NCBI RefSeq assembly: GCF_030463535.1
Contig: NC_132881.1
Span: 10,896,526 to 10,960,525, forward strand
Length of the DNA: 64,000 bases
Reading direction: 5' to 3'
Source: Salminus brasiliensis
Lineage: Eukaryota; Chordata; Actinopteri; Characiformes; Bryconidae
Shown here: positions 46,661-57,536 of the stretch, one piece after another
How the letters are laid out: every line of letters starts with the position of its first letter
How positions within the stretch are numbered: position 1 is the stretch's first letter
Made by a program: the position numbers and the translations under genes
The notes under the pieces: generated by a model
What the model was told of the DNA's origin: nothing
The model's input: only the letters and a program-made list of their open reading frames with translations
Database searches by the model: none

Positions 46661-47857
46661 ATTATATCTATCAATATATATATATAATATTGCCGTTAAG
46701 TAAATTCTACTCAGCTAATTTTATTATTAAAGCAACATTTGTGTTACATACAATTAATAAAAACATTAAAAAACTCGATTTGATTTTAAACTACATATAT
46801 TCTTATTTTATTATGTGTTGGTAACTTTTAATTATTTAGTAAATATTAATGAACCCCAGTCCCACTTTTTACAGTGCATTGCTTCTTAGTAAGTCCGCTT
46901 CATGTCCACATCAGAAACAACTGAGTTTCCATTTAGTCTAGAAGGACAAGGCTTTACTCTATGAGGACAAATCTCTGTCATAAGCCTAGACTGATGATTC
47001 CCAACTCCACTCATTGAAGCAACCCTCCCTGCTTACTTTCCAGCTCTCTTTGCTTTAGCACAGCTGATCCAACTCATCAATGGTTTGAGGAGCAGCTGAT
47101 CAGTCTGATCAGTTCTGCTAATGGAGAGAGAATGGATTTCTGATCACTGAACGGATGAGCTCAGTTAACTCATTACTGCCAGTGTACAACCTATAGAACA
47201 AAGCCCTTATTTAATGAACAGGGACATGTCCAGGACTTCTCAGTAATGCTCCTCTATAGTTTCTATAATTAATAAAAAGAATTCATTATTCACAGGACCC
47301 ACAGCATACCTGCATCACAAGTACATGTTCAAATCTATACATGCACCACAGTTTAGCCTCACCAAAACAGATACAGGCTCACATCAGACATCCTGATGAA
47401 ATTTGAGATCTGGATCTTCTGAGTGTGGCAGACCAAGCTAAGCTGCAGTTGTTCTACAGGATATTATCAGAGTTATTCACTGACATATTTCTCAGGGCAG
47501 TCCAAAATGCCTATGAGAGCCGGCTTCTCCTCATTCATGGCTGCTGCTTTGTTCACCTTCAGCAGTTTTTAGGACCAGACCATTAAGTAGTCTGATAAAA
47601 GAGCGGAAAAGGTCTGTGCTGATGACTCTTTTTAACCGTGTCCTAATCTGAGGAGACAAGGACAGACATTAAATAATAGCTACATACAGCACACTTGAAT
47701 AGAATATATACAGTAAATCTGACATTTACATTTACATCTGACTTGTGTGACTGGTTAGCTGTCTCTCAGTGACCAGAGCTGACCATCTCTCTCCTTTTGG
47801 GTTCCTTTGTATGTTGTACAAATTCCACATGAGATTAAGATAAGCGAGTGCAGATCA
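46661..47857. other. Intergenic DNA with diverged repeats
   Basis: 46,990-47,130 (CAGCTGATCCAACTCATCAA) resembles a common fish dispersed repeat. 47,500-47,660 on the minus strand has a CTCCTCAG acceptor-like site and a short frame (MNEEKPALIGILDCPEKY) that I cannot assign. No supported gene. Confidence 0.4.
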
Positions 47858-48995
47858 TTTAATTCCTGCAGTATTTTCAAGCCTGTCAAGCAGAATGGCA
47901 TGATCTACGGTGTCAAAGGCAGCACTAAGGTCAAGCAGCACAAGAATAGTAGTGCAGCCTCTATCAAATGAAACGAGGAGGTCATTTGTGGCTCTTAGTA
48001 ACGCTGTTTCAGTGCTGTGGTTGGGTCTAAATCCAGACTAAAAGACCTTGTAAATGCTACTGTTGTGCACAGCAGCAGAAACACTGCTTTTTCTAGGACC
48101 TTTTTCTAGGCCAGTACTGATTGTATAACCCTAGGCAGAACCTGTTTAAACAACTGTGTTGGAACAGGATCTAGTACACATGAGGATAACTTTAATAGGC
48201 TATTCAGAGTATTCAGAGTGTGCATTAAAGCTGGTGCACCATTCATCAACATTCACTGCAGTGGTCAGGGACTGACTATGAATTTTTAATGTTTTCAATT
48301 TTATCCTGCTAATGTCAGCAGGAATGGCTGAGTTAGTTTGTCTGTGACTGCTGGTGAGTTTATTCACAGTATTAAAAAGGAATCTGGGGATATTTTTGTT
48401 ATTGTCTATTAGTGATGCGATTTATGAGGATTTGGCTTTAATTAAAGCTTTTTTGTATTCCGCATGACTATGATGCATTCAAGCCGTAGAGAGTACGCAT
48501 ATGGTCATTACACCAAGGCGCTAGCTTTCTCTCCCTAATTTGTTTGATCTTAATTGACGCAACATTGTCAAGATTAGAGCGGAGCACAGACAGCAGATCA
48601 TCTGGTTCATGCTCAAGTTCTATATGATGAGATGGGCTGGAGATGGTTAAATCTGGAAGGTTATTAATGAATACACTAGCTGTAGACATTGTTATGGTAC
48701 GTTTGCTCATAAAGCGAGGCATCAGGTGGATATCCTGGTTTAAGATTACAAACATGATTAGGTAATGGTCAGAAATGGAGTCAGGCTGAGAAATGCTTAC
48801 TACATGTTCTGTTTCAATATGCAGGGTCAGAACTAGGTCTAGTGTATGGTTGGACCTATATCTAGGAGTTGGACCTATAACATTTTGAATGAATCCCAAA
48901 GCATCTAAGATTGATTTAAACCTAATTCTAAGGGGGTCCTAAGGACTCTTTTCAAAGTGAATACTGAAATCTCAAACAATAAAAGCCTTATCAGT
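47858..48995 (-). mobile_element. L2/Maui-like LINE, part after the LTR insertion
   Basis: Continuing the LINE from 50,023 on the minus strand, this part starts with a degraded IVGDFN-like box (TTDKAFIV) and runs through QNVIGPTPRYRSNHTLDLVL and ISDHYLIM of the endonuclease. Next come an RT lead-in ([22 protein letters not shown]) and RT motif A ([17 protein letters not shown]). It stops after motif A at about 47,858, so most of the RT palm and the C-terminus are missing. Confidence 0.82.
48468..48899 (-). pseudogene. L2-like endonuclease C-terminal and linker frame
   Basis: A 143-aa open stretch. TPRYRSNHTLDLVLT and SDSISDHYL-like text (QPDSISDHYL) are the late endonuclease motifs, the DH being the catalytic pair. 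Stops and frameshifts on both sides show it is a relic. Confidence 0.8.
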
Positions 48996-49528
48996 TGTGG
49001 TGGAAATCTGTCAGAGAGTGATGAAGCAGACAAGGGAATATGCATTGAGTAGCAAGTTTAATGAATCTGCACGCAGCTCGTGACCACGATACAGACTGCC
49101 TCAATGGTATTCAACATACATACTTATAGGAATATCCCCCACCCACCCTCACATGTTGCATACGCATCCTGAAGTCATGACTTACGACACCTGGCACCTC
49201 CTAAGAAGGAGTGTATGTAATTAACACTAGTGGTGTGTGACCTCTGGCACACTTTTCTGCCTATTGTTGATAGATTTAAGACACTGTGCCCCTGAGTGTG
49301 AGGGTGAGTAAGGGGACAACATGATTAACTGCTCTGTTTCAGCTAATGCTTACCCATATATTTCTTATCTGGCCTCGGCTGGCGCCAGACATAGTATCAG
49401 AATGTACTGTACAACTGTGCAGTAGATTATATAGAACAGAACATGATTTACGAATACGAAATATTAAAGGGATACAAGATTAAATGGATACATTATGAAT
49501 CAGCATGATTACAATATTTTTCATGACA
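48996..49528 (-). mobile_element. 533-bp solo LTR inserted in the L2-like LINE
   Basis: The block starts TGTGGTGG and ends CATGACA on the plus strand. The 4-bp direct repeats CAGT at 48,992-48,995 and 49,529-49,532 flank it exactly. Removing it brings the L2 endonuclease text back together (EVAVSTVS to TDKAFIV). ATTAAAC on the minus strand near 49,050 could be the polyadenylation signal, suggesting minus orientation. The retroelement family is not identified. Confidence 0.75.
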
Positions 49529-50023
49529 CAGTAGAGACAGCTACTTCTGAAAAGAAGTCAGCAATTTCACTAACAAGATCTGTATAAGGTCCAGGAGGAC
49601 GATAGACTGTAATAAGCAGGAAAGAGAGCTGCTTTTTAGAAGCCGGAGAAAAGCCTGCCACTTTAAGAATAAGCACTTCAAACGATTTAGCTTCATAACC
49701 TGAGTTTAGGATTATGCCTAGAACTGAATCATAGATTGTGGCAACGCCGCCACCACGACCACACCTGAGTGGATAACTGCAGTAGTTAAAGCCTGGGGGA
49801 GTTGATTCATTCACAGCAATAATTCATTAGGTTTAACCCACGGTTCACAGAGACACAGTGAACTGAGGAGGTTTACAGTTAGAATTTCATTGACAATGAC
49901 GGCTTTACGTGTTAGAGACCGTACGTTTAACAGCCCAAACTTAACGCAGGAGTTGCTAGTACTCGGACATCACGAAGCGCTGTTGATTCTGATTGGGTTG
50001 TTAAAATTGATTTTTGAACGTCT
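49529..50023 (-). mobile_element. L2/Maui-like LINE, 5' part
   Basis: The minus strand gives LLNVRSLTRKAVIVNEIL, CLCEPWVKPNE, then a 97-aa frame (49,521 to 49,814) with TPPGFNYCSYPLRCGRGGGV and TVYRPPGPY, which are endonuclease motifs of fish L2-type LINEs. The 5' end abuts the tRNA array at about 50,024. Confidence 0.82.
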
Positions 50024-50147
50024 ATGATTATCTGCAAGACTAAGCACACACCAAAGCTCTGCATACTGTTAGTCATAGTCTGACGCCAATAAAAAAGGGT
50101 TGATTTACTCATTGTAGCAGTTACTGATTAAAGATTACCCAAGGAAA

Positions 50148-50172
50148 ATGCACTGCTGGGATTCAAACCCAG
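50148..50172 (-). pseudogene. tRNA-Thr fragment at the left edge
   Basis: Only the T arm and 3' acceptor strand remain (CTGGGTTTGAATCCCAG then CAGTGC). The anticodon and D arms are replaced by GGTAAGGTAAGGTG before the normal spacer resumes. Confidence 0.8.
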
Positions 50173-50674
50173 GTAAGGTAAGGTGAAAGGTAATCTATAT
50201 CAATACAATATAGCTTCAGACAAATTCAAAAACATTCTCTTGCATACAAACTTCACACAGACAGAAAAAACAACTTCCCTGAATAGGAACCTCTGCATTT
50301 TCCAGAAACAAAAAACATCACATGTACATATACATGTACAGAGTAGGAGACCTGGTCACACAGAATGTACACACAAAAGCTTAGCATCTTTTGTTTACCC
50401 TTCAGGCTCCGTTTTAACATCTTTTAATGGATCAGCAAACATCATTCTGATTCAGAAAAGGCTAAAATCCAACATTTCAAACTGCTTCATCTCACTTTTC
50501 ACAAATACATGCAGAATCTTCTGCAGCACAAATATGTTCCAATACCCCAACATCAAACAGAATATTTCTGAAAGTTTGAAATTGCTATTAATTAGGTAAA
50601 AAGACTGGAGAAAATCTTGCAAATAAAAGTACAAAAAGGTAGTAGACAGAGCTATAAAGAAGAGGAAACACTCT

Positions 50675-50764
50675 CGACTCTGGTGGGATTCGAACCCACA
50701 ACCTTTGAATTGCTCCAGCTATGCAGCTAGAAGGCCAATGCGCTATCCATTGCACCCCAGAGCC
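50675..50764 (-). tRNA. tRNA-Arg(TCT), copy 1, variant
   Basis: Full cloverleaf with a 17-nt intron (GCTGCATAGCTGGAGCA) after position 37. Departures from the central consensus are T8 to G, C11 to T (G-U in the D stem) and A31 to C (mismatch with T39). The B box is normal. Function is uncertain. Confidence 0.7.
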
Positions 50765-51000
50765 CAGGTGAAGAAACTGGTTCCTTGGCCAACCTTCCTA
50801 TAAAATAACAGTAGTGCTGCTAATATTTGAGGCAAATAATGAATTTACTATGCATATGTAAATCCCAGTGGTCTGATGATTATCTGCAGGTCTAAGCAAA
50901 CACCAATGCTCTGCATACTGTTAGTCATAGTCTGACGTCAATAAAAAAAGGGTTGATTTACTCATTGTAGCAGTTACTGATTAAAGATTACCCAAGGAAA

Positions 51001-51074
51001 AAGCACTGCTGGGATTCAAACGCAGAACCTCCTGTTTACTAGACAGGCGCTATAACCAACTAAGCCACGGCGCC
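51001..51074 (-). pseudogene. tRNA-Thr(AGT), copy 1, damaged
   Basis: The anticodon loop CTAGTAA is intact. The T arm reads CTGCGTTTGAATCCCAG: one stem mismatch and the invariant C56 changed to T, which also harms the B box. The acceptor has a C-A mismatch. Probably non-functional. Confidence 0.75.
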
Positions 51075-51597
51075 CTACCTGACAGGTCTTCTATATCAAT
51101 ACAATATAGCTTCAGGCAAACTCAAAAACATTCTCTTGCATACAAACCTCACACAGACAGCAAAAACAACTTCCCTGATTAGGAACCTCTGCATTTTCCA
51201 GAAACAAATAACATCAACTCTGAAGGCTTGTCTCAATTGCTTAAACCTATCATATACATGTACAGAGTACTAGACCTTGTCACGCAGAATGTACACACAA
51301 AACTTAGCATCTTTTGTTTACCCTTCAGGCTCCGTTTTAACATCTTTTAATGGATCAGCAAACATCATTCTGATTCAGAAAAGGCTAAAATCCAACATTT
51401 CAAACTGCTTCATCTCACTTTTCACAAATACATGCAGAATCTTCTGCAGCACAAATATGTTGCAATACCCCAACATCAAACAGAATATTTCTGAAAGTTT
51501 GAAATTGCTATTAATTAGGTAAAAAGACTGGAGAAAATCTTGCAAATAAAAGTACAAAAAGGTAGTAGACAGAGCTATAAAGAAGAGTAAACACTCT

Positions 51598-51687
51598 CGA
51601 CTCTGGTGGGATTCGAACCCACAAGCTTTGAATTGCTCCAGCTATGCAGCTAGAAGGCCAATGCGCTATCCATTGCACCCCAGAGCC
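51598..51687 (-). tRNA. tRNA-Arg(TCT), copy 2, variant
   Basis: As copy 1 (T8G, C11T, A31C), with a further variable-loop change (AGCTT for AGGTT). Same 17-nt intron. Confidence 0.65.
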
Positions 51688-51923
51688 CAGGTGAAGAAAC
51701 TGGTTCCTTGGCCAACCTTCCTATAAAATAACAGTAGTGCTGCTAATATTTGAGGCAAATAATGAATTTACTATGCATATGTAAATCCCAGTGGTCTGAT
51801 GATTATCTGCAGGTCTAAGCAAACACCAATGCTCTGCATACTGTTAGTCATAGTCTGACGTCAATAAAAAAAGGGTTGATTTACTCATTGTAGCAGTTAC
51901 TGATTAAAGATTACCCAAGGAAA

Positions 51924-51997
51924 AAGCACTGCTGGGATTCAAACGCAGAACCTCCTGTTTACTAGACAGGCGCTATAACCAACTAAGCCACGGCGCC
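51924..51997 (-). pseudogene. tRNA-Thr(AGT), copy 2, damaged
   Basis: Identical in its defects to Thr copy 1: T-stem mismatch, C56 to T, acceptor mismatch. Confidence 0.75.
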
Positions 51998-52520
51998 CTA
52001 CCTGACAGGTCTTCTATATCAATACAATATAGCTTCAGGCAAACTCAAAAACATTCTCTTGCATACAAACCTCACACAGACAGCAAAAACAACTTCCCTG
52101 ATTAGGAACCTCTGCATTTTCCAGAAACAAATAACATCAACTCTGAAGGCTTATCTCAATTGCTTAAACCTATCATATACATGTACAGAGTACTAGACCT
52201 TGTCACGCAGAATGTACACACAAAACTTAGCATCTTTTGTTTACCCTTCAGGCTCCGTTTTAACATCTTTTAATGGATCAGCAAACATCATTCTGATTCA
52301 GAAAAGGCTAAAATCCAACATTTCAAACTGCTTCATCTCACTTTTCACAAATACATGCAGAATCTTCTGCAGCACAAATATGTTCCAATACCCCAACATC
52401 AAACAGAATATTTCTGAAAGTTTGAAATTGCTATTAATTAGGTAAAAAGACTGGAGAAAATCTTGCAAATAAAAGTACAAAAAGGTAGTAGACAGAGCTA
52501 TAAAGAAGAGTAAACACTCT

Positions 52521-52610
52521 CGACTCTGGTGGGATTCGAACCCACAAGCTTTGAATTGCTCCAGCTATGCAGCTAGAAGGCCAATGCGCTATCCATTGCA
52601 CCCCAGAGCC
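52521..52610 (-). tRNA. tRNA-Arg(TCT), copy 3, variant
   Basis: Same substitutions as Arg copy 2, showing that units 1 to 3 were multiplied after these changes arose. Confidence 0.65.
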
Positions 52611-52846
52611 CAGGTGAAGAAACTGGTTCCTTGGCCAACCTTCCTATAAAATAACAGTAGTGCTGCTAATATTTGAGGCAAATAATGAATTTACTATGCA
52701 TATGTAAATCCCAGTGGTCTGATGATTATCTGCAGGTCTAAGCAAACACCAATGCTCTGCATACTGTTAGTCATAGTCTGACGTCAATAAAAAAAGGGTT
52801 GATTTACTCATTGTAGCAGTTACTGATTAAAGATTACCCAAGGAAA

Positions 52847-52920
52847 AAGCACTGCTGGGATTCAAACGCAGAACCTCCTGTTTACTAGACAGGCGCTATA
52901 ACCAACTAAGCCACGGCGCC
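52847..52920 (-). pseudogene. tRNA-Thr(AGT), copy 3, damaged
   Basis: Same defects as Thr copies 1 and 2. Confidence 0.75.
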
Positions 52921-53443
52921 CTACCTGACAGGTCTTCTATATCAATACAATATAGCTTCAGGCAAACTCAAAAACATTCTCTTGCATACAAACCTCACAC
53001 AGACAGCAAAAACAACTTCCCTGATTAGGAACCTCTGCATTTTCCAGAAACAAATAACATCAACTCTGAAGGCTTGTCTCAATTGCTTAAACCTATCATA
53101 TACATGTACAGAGTACTAGACCTTGTCACGCAGAATGTACACACAAAACTTAGCATCTTTTGTTTACCCTTCAGGCTCCGTTTTAACATCTTTTAATGGA
53201 TCAGCAAACATCATTCTGATTCAGAAAAGGCTAAAATCCAACATTTCAAACTGCTTCATCTCACTTTTCACAAATACATGCAGAATCTTCTGCAGCACAA
53301 ATATGTTGCAATACCCCAACATCAAACAGAATATTTCTGAAAGTTTGAAATTGCTATTAATTAGGTAAAAAGACTGGAGAAAATCTTGCAAATAAAAGTA
53401 CAAAAAGGTAGTAGACAGAGCTATAAAGAAGAGTTAACACTCT

Positions 53444-53533
53444 CGACTCTGGTGGGATTCGAACCCACAACCTTTGAATTGCTCCAGCTATGTAGCTAGA
53501 AGTCCAATGCACTATCCATTGCACCACAGAGCA
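53444..53533 (-). pseudogene. tRNA-Arg(TCT), copy 4, damaged acceptor
   Basis: Position 1 is T rather than G, so pair 1:72 is lost. C11 and C23 are both T, leaving two wobble pairs in the D stem. Anticodon TCT is normal; the intron is GCTACATAGCTGGAGCA. Confidence 0.6.
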
Positions 53534-53769
53534 CAGGTGAAGAAGTTGGTACCTTGGCCAACCTTCCTATAAAATAACAGTAGTGCTGCTAATATTTGAG
53601 GCAAATAATGAATTTACTTTGCATATGTAAATCCCAGTGGTCTGATGATTATCTGCAAGTCTAAGCACACACCAAAGCTCTGCATACTGTTAGTCATAGT
53701 CTGACGCCAATAAAAAAAGAGTTGATTTACTCATTGTAGCAGTTACTGATTAAAGATTACCCAAGGAAA

Positions 53770-53843
53770 AGGCACCGTTGGGATTCAAACCCAGGACCTC
53801 CCGTTTACTAGACAGGCGCGAAAACCAACTAAGCCACGGGGCC
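53770..53843 (-). pseudogene. tRNA-Thr(AGT), copy 4, damaged
   Basis: Anticodon AGT is present. The D loop reads GGTTTTCGCGCC rather than GGTTATAGCGCC, disrupting the D stem. C56 is T, acceptor position 4 is mismatched, and a C replaces an A in the anticodon 3' strand (AACGGGAGG). Confidence 0.7.
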
Positions 53844-54366
53844 CTACCTGACTGGTCTTCTATATCAATACAATATAGCTTCAGGCAAACTCAAAAACAT
53901 TCTCTTGCATACAAACTTCACACAGACAGCAAAAACAACTTCCCTGATTAGGAACGTCTGCATTTTCCAGAAACAAATAACATCAACTCTGAAAGCTTGT
54001 CTCAATTGCTTAAACCTAACATATACATGTACAGAGTACTAGACCTTGTCACGCAGAATGTACACACAAAACTTAGCATCTTTTGTTTACCCTTCAGGTT
54101 CCGTTTAAACATCTTTTAATGGATCAGCAAACATCATTCTGATTCAGAGAAGGCTAAAATCCTACATTTCAAACTGCTTCATCTCACTTTTCACAAATAC
54201 ATGCAGAATATTCTGCAGCACAAATATGTTCTAATACCCCAACATCAAACAGAATATTTCTGAAAGTTTGAAATTGCTATTAATTAGGTAAAAAGACTAG
54301 AGAAAATCTTGCAAATAAAAGTACAAAAAGGTTGTAGGCAGGGCTATAAAGAAGAGGAAACACTCT

Positions 54367-54456
54367 AGACTCTGGTGGGACTCAAACCCACAACCGTTGC
54401 ATTGCTTCAACTATGCATCTAAAAGGCCAATGCGCTATCCATTGCGCCACAGAGGC
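54367..54456 (-). pseudogene. tRNA-Arg-derived copy 5 with anticodon TTT
   Basis: The anticodon loop reads CTTTTA where other copies have CTTCTA, so the anticodon would be TTT (Lys). G2 is C (mismatch), A31 is C, C56 in the T loop is T (TTTGAGT) and the discriminator differs. The intron also differs (GATGCATAGTTGAAGCA). Most likely a pseudogene rather than a recoded tRNA. Confidence 0.75.
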
Positions 54457-54692
54457 CAAGTGAAGAAACTGGTTCCTTGGCCAACCTTCCTATAAAATAA
54501 CAGTAGTGCTGCTAATATTTGAGGCAAATAATAAATTTACTATGCATATGTAAATCCCAGTGGTCTGATGATTATCTGCAAGTCTAAGCACACACCAAAG
54601 CTCTGCATACTGTTAGTCATAGTCTGACTCCAATAAAAAAAGGGTTGATTTACTCATTGTAGCAGTTACTGAATAAAGATTACCCAAGGAAA

Positions 54693-54766
54693 AGGCACCG
54701 CTGGGATTTGAACCCAGGATCTCCTCTTTACTAGACAGGCGCTATAACCAACTAAGCCACGGCACC
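54693..54766 (-). tRNA. tRNA-Thr(AGT), copy 5, variant
   Basis: The acceptor pairs with two wobbles (GGTGCCG with CGGTGCC). The T loop is TTCAAAT, keeping C56 and A58. The anticodon 3' strand AGAGG gives a G-G mismatch at 30:40. TTTT follows directly as a Pol III terminator. Possibly functional. Confidence 0.6.
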
Positions 54767-55290
54767 CTACTCGACAGGTTTTCTATATCAATACAATATA
54801 GCTTCAGGCAAACTCAAAAACATTCTCTTGCATACAAACTTCACACAGACAGCAAAAACAACTTCCCTGATTAGGAACCTCTGCATTTTCCAGAAACAAA
54901 TAACATCAACTCTGAAAGCTTGTCTCAATTGCTTAAACCTATCATATACATGTACAGAGTACTAGACCTTGTCACGCAGAATGTACACACAAAACTTAGC
55001 ATCTTTTGTTTACCCTTCAGGTTCATTTTAAACATCTTTTAATGGATCAGCAAACATCATTCTGATTCAGAAAAGGCTAAAATCCTACATTTCAAACTGC
55101 TTCATCTCACTTTTCACAAATACATGCAGAATCTTCTGCAGCACAAATATGTTCCAAGACCCCAACATCAAACAGAATATTTCTGAAAGTTTGAAATTGC
55201 TATTAATTAGGTAAAAAAGACTAGAGAAAATCTTGCAAATAAAAGTACAAAAAGGTAGTAGACAGAGCTATAAAGAAGAGGAAACACTCC

Positions 55291-55380
55291 CGACTCTGGT
55301 GAGGCTCGAACACACAACCTTTGAATTGCTCCAGCTATTTATCTAGAAGTCCAATGCGCTATCCATTGCGCCACAGAGCC
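55291..55380 (-). tRNA. tRNA-Arg(TCT), copy 6, variant T stem
   Basis: The acceptor, D and anticodon arms match the central consensus, with intron GATAAATAGCTGGAGCA. The T stem GTGTG/CTCAC has one T-T mismatch. Confidence 0.65.
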
Positions 55381-55616
55381 CAGGTGAAGAAACTGGTTCC
55401 TTGGCCAACCTTCCTATAAAATAACAGTAGTGCTGCTAATATTTGAGGCAAATAATAAATTTACTATGCATATGTAAATCCCAGTGGTCTGATGATTATC
55501 TGCAAGTCTAAGCACACACCAAAGCTCTGCATACTGTTAGTCATAGTCTGACGCCAATAAAAAAAGGGTTGATTTACTCATTGTAGCAGTTACTGGTTAA
55601 AGATTACCCAAGGAAA

Positions 55617-55690
55617 AGGCACAGCTGGGATGCGAACCCAGGATCTCCTAATTACTAGACAGGCGCTATAACCAACTAAGCCACGGCACC
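55617..55690 (-). pseudogene. tRNA-Thr(AGT), copy 6, damaged
   Basis: The T loop reads TTCGCAT, so the nearly universal A58 is C. The acceptor has a C-T mismatch at 6:67, and the anticodon 3' strand TTAGG no longer pairs fully with CCTGT. Confidence 0.7.
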
Positions 55691-56213
55691 CTACCTGACT
55701 GGTTTGCTATATCAACACAATATAGCTTCAGGCAAACTCAAAAACATTCTCTTGCATACAAACTTCACACAGACAGCAAAAACAACTTCCCTGATTAGGA
55801 ACCTCTGCATTTTCCAGAAACAAATAACATCAACTCTGAAAGCTTGTCTCAATTGCTTAAACCTATCATATACATGTACAGAGTACTAGACCTTGTCACG
55901 CAGAATGTACACACAAAACTTAGCATCTTTTGTTTACCCTTCAGGTTCCGTTTAAACATCTTTTAATGGATCAGTAAACATCATTCTGATTCAGAAAAGG
56001 CTAAAATCCTACATTTCAAACTGCTTCATCTCACTTTTCAAAAATACATGCAGAATCTTCTGCAGCACAAATATGTTCCAATACCCCAACATCAAACAGA
56101 ATATTTCTGAAAGTTTGAAATTGCTATTAATTAGGTAAAAAGACTAGAGAAAACCTTGCAAATAAAAGTACAAAAAGGTAGTAGACAGAGCTATAAAGAA
56201 GAGGAAACACTCT

Positions 56214-56303
56214 CGACTCTGGTGGGACTCGAACCCACAACCTTTGAATTGCTCCAGCTATTTATCTAGAAGTCCAATGCGCTATCCATTGCGCCACAGA
56301 GCC
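56214..56303 (-). tRNA. tRNA-Arg(TCT), copy 7, intact
   Basis: All stems pair: acceptor GGCTCTG/CAGAGTC with one G-U, D stem GCGC/GCGC, anticodon stem TTGGA/TTCAA (one G-U), T stem GTGGG/CCCAC. The loop is CTTCTA-intron-A, with anticodon TCT for AGA codons. The 17-nt intron GATAAATAGCTGGAGCA follows position 37, the canonical site. A T5 run lies about 38 nt downstream on the minus strand (plus 56,172-56,176). A and B boxes are intact. Confidence 0.92.
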
Positions 56304-56539
56304 CAGGTGAAGAAACTGGTTCCTTGGCCAACCTTCCTATAAAATAACAGTAGTGCTGCTAATATTTGAGGCAAATAATAAATTTACTAGGCATATGTAA
56401 ATCCCAGTGGTCTGATGATTATCTGCAAGTCTAAGCACACACCAAAGCTCTGCATACTGTTAGTCATAGTCTGACGCCAATAAAAAAAGGGTTGATTTAC
56501 TCATTGTAGCAGTTACTGATTAAAGATTACCCAAGGAAG

Positions 56540-56613
56540 AGGCACCGCTGGGATTCGAACCCAGGATCTCCTGTTTAGTAGACAGGCGCTATAACCAACT
56601 AAGCCACAGCGTC
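56540..56613 (-). tRNA. tRNA-Thr-bodied copy 7 with anticodon ACT
   Basis: The anticodon loop is CTACTAA instead of CTAGTAA, giving anticodon ACT, which would read the serine codon AGU on a threonine tRNA body. The T arm is fully canonical (TTCGAAT, A58 present). The acceptor 5' strand GACGCTG gives an A-C mismatch at 2:71 and a wobble at 6:67. It has the best T arm among the complete internal Thr copies, yet its decoding would be wrong. TTTT is not directly downstream here (AAGAGG on the plus strand), so termination may also be weakened. Confidence 0.75.
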
Positions 56614-57136
56614 CTACCTGACTAGTCTTCTATATCAATACAATATAGCTTCAGGCAAACTCAAAAACATTCTCTTGCATACAAACTTCACACAGACAGC
56701 AAAAACAACTTCCCTGATTAGGAACCTCTGCATTTTCCAGAAACAAATAACATCAACTCTGAAAGCTTGTCTCAATTGCTTAAACCTATCATATACATGT
56801 ACAGAGTACTAGACCTTGTCACGCAGAATGTACACACAAAACTTAGCATCTTTTGTTTACCCTTCAGGTTCCGTTTAAACATCTTTTAATGGATCAGTAA
56901 ACATCATTCTGATTCAGAAAAGGCTAAAATCCTACATTTCAAACTGCTTCATCTCACTTTTCAAAAATACATGCAGAATCTTCTGCAGCACAAATATGTT
57001 CCAATACCCCAACATCAAACAGAATATTTCTGAAAGTTTGAAATTGCTATTAATTAGGTAAAAAGACTAGAGAAAATCTTGCAAATAAAAGTACAAAAAG
57101 GTAGTAGACAGAGCTATAAAGAAGAGGAAACACTCT

Positions 57137-57226
57137 CGACTCTGGTGGGACTCGAACCCACAACCTTTGAATTGCTCCAGCTATTTATCTAGAAGTCCAA
57201 TGCGCTATCCATTGCGCCACAGAGCC
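57137..57226 (-). tRNA. tRNA-Arg(TCT), copy 8, intact
   Basis: Same sequence as Arg copy 7 in all arms and the intron. Confidence 0.92.
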
Positions 57227-57462
57227 CAGGTGAAGAAACTGGTTCCTTGGCCAACCTTCCTATAAAATAACAGTACTGCTGCTAATATTTGAGGCAAATA
57301 ATAAATTTACTATGCATATGTAAATCACAGTGGTCTGATGATTATCTGCAAGTCTAAGCACACACCAAAGCTCTGCATACTGTTAGTCATAGTCTGACGC
57401 CAATAAAAAAAGGGTTGATTTACTCATTGTAGCAGTTACTGATTAAAGATTACCCAAGGAAA

Positions 57463-57536
57463 AGGCACAGCTGGGATGCGAACCCAGGATCTCCTGTTTA
57501 CTAGACAGGCGCTATAACCAACTAAGCCACGGCGCC
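57463..57536 (-). pseudogene. tRNA-Thr(AGT), copy 8, T-loop variant
   Basis: The 5' half is canonical (GGCGCCGTGGCTTAG). The T loop is TTCGCAT (A58 to C) and the acceptor has a C-T mismatch at 6:67. The anticodon arm is normal. This is the type A member of the 1,846-bp dimer. Confidence 0.65.

Noticed and set aside
50183-53403. Repeated 60-, 81- and 138-codon frames in the tRNA array spacers
   Set aside because: They recur with the spacer, are broken in many units by single changes, and show no domain.
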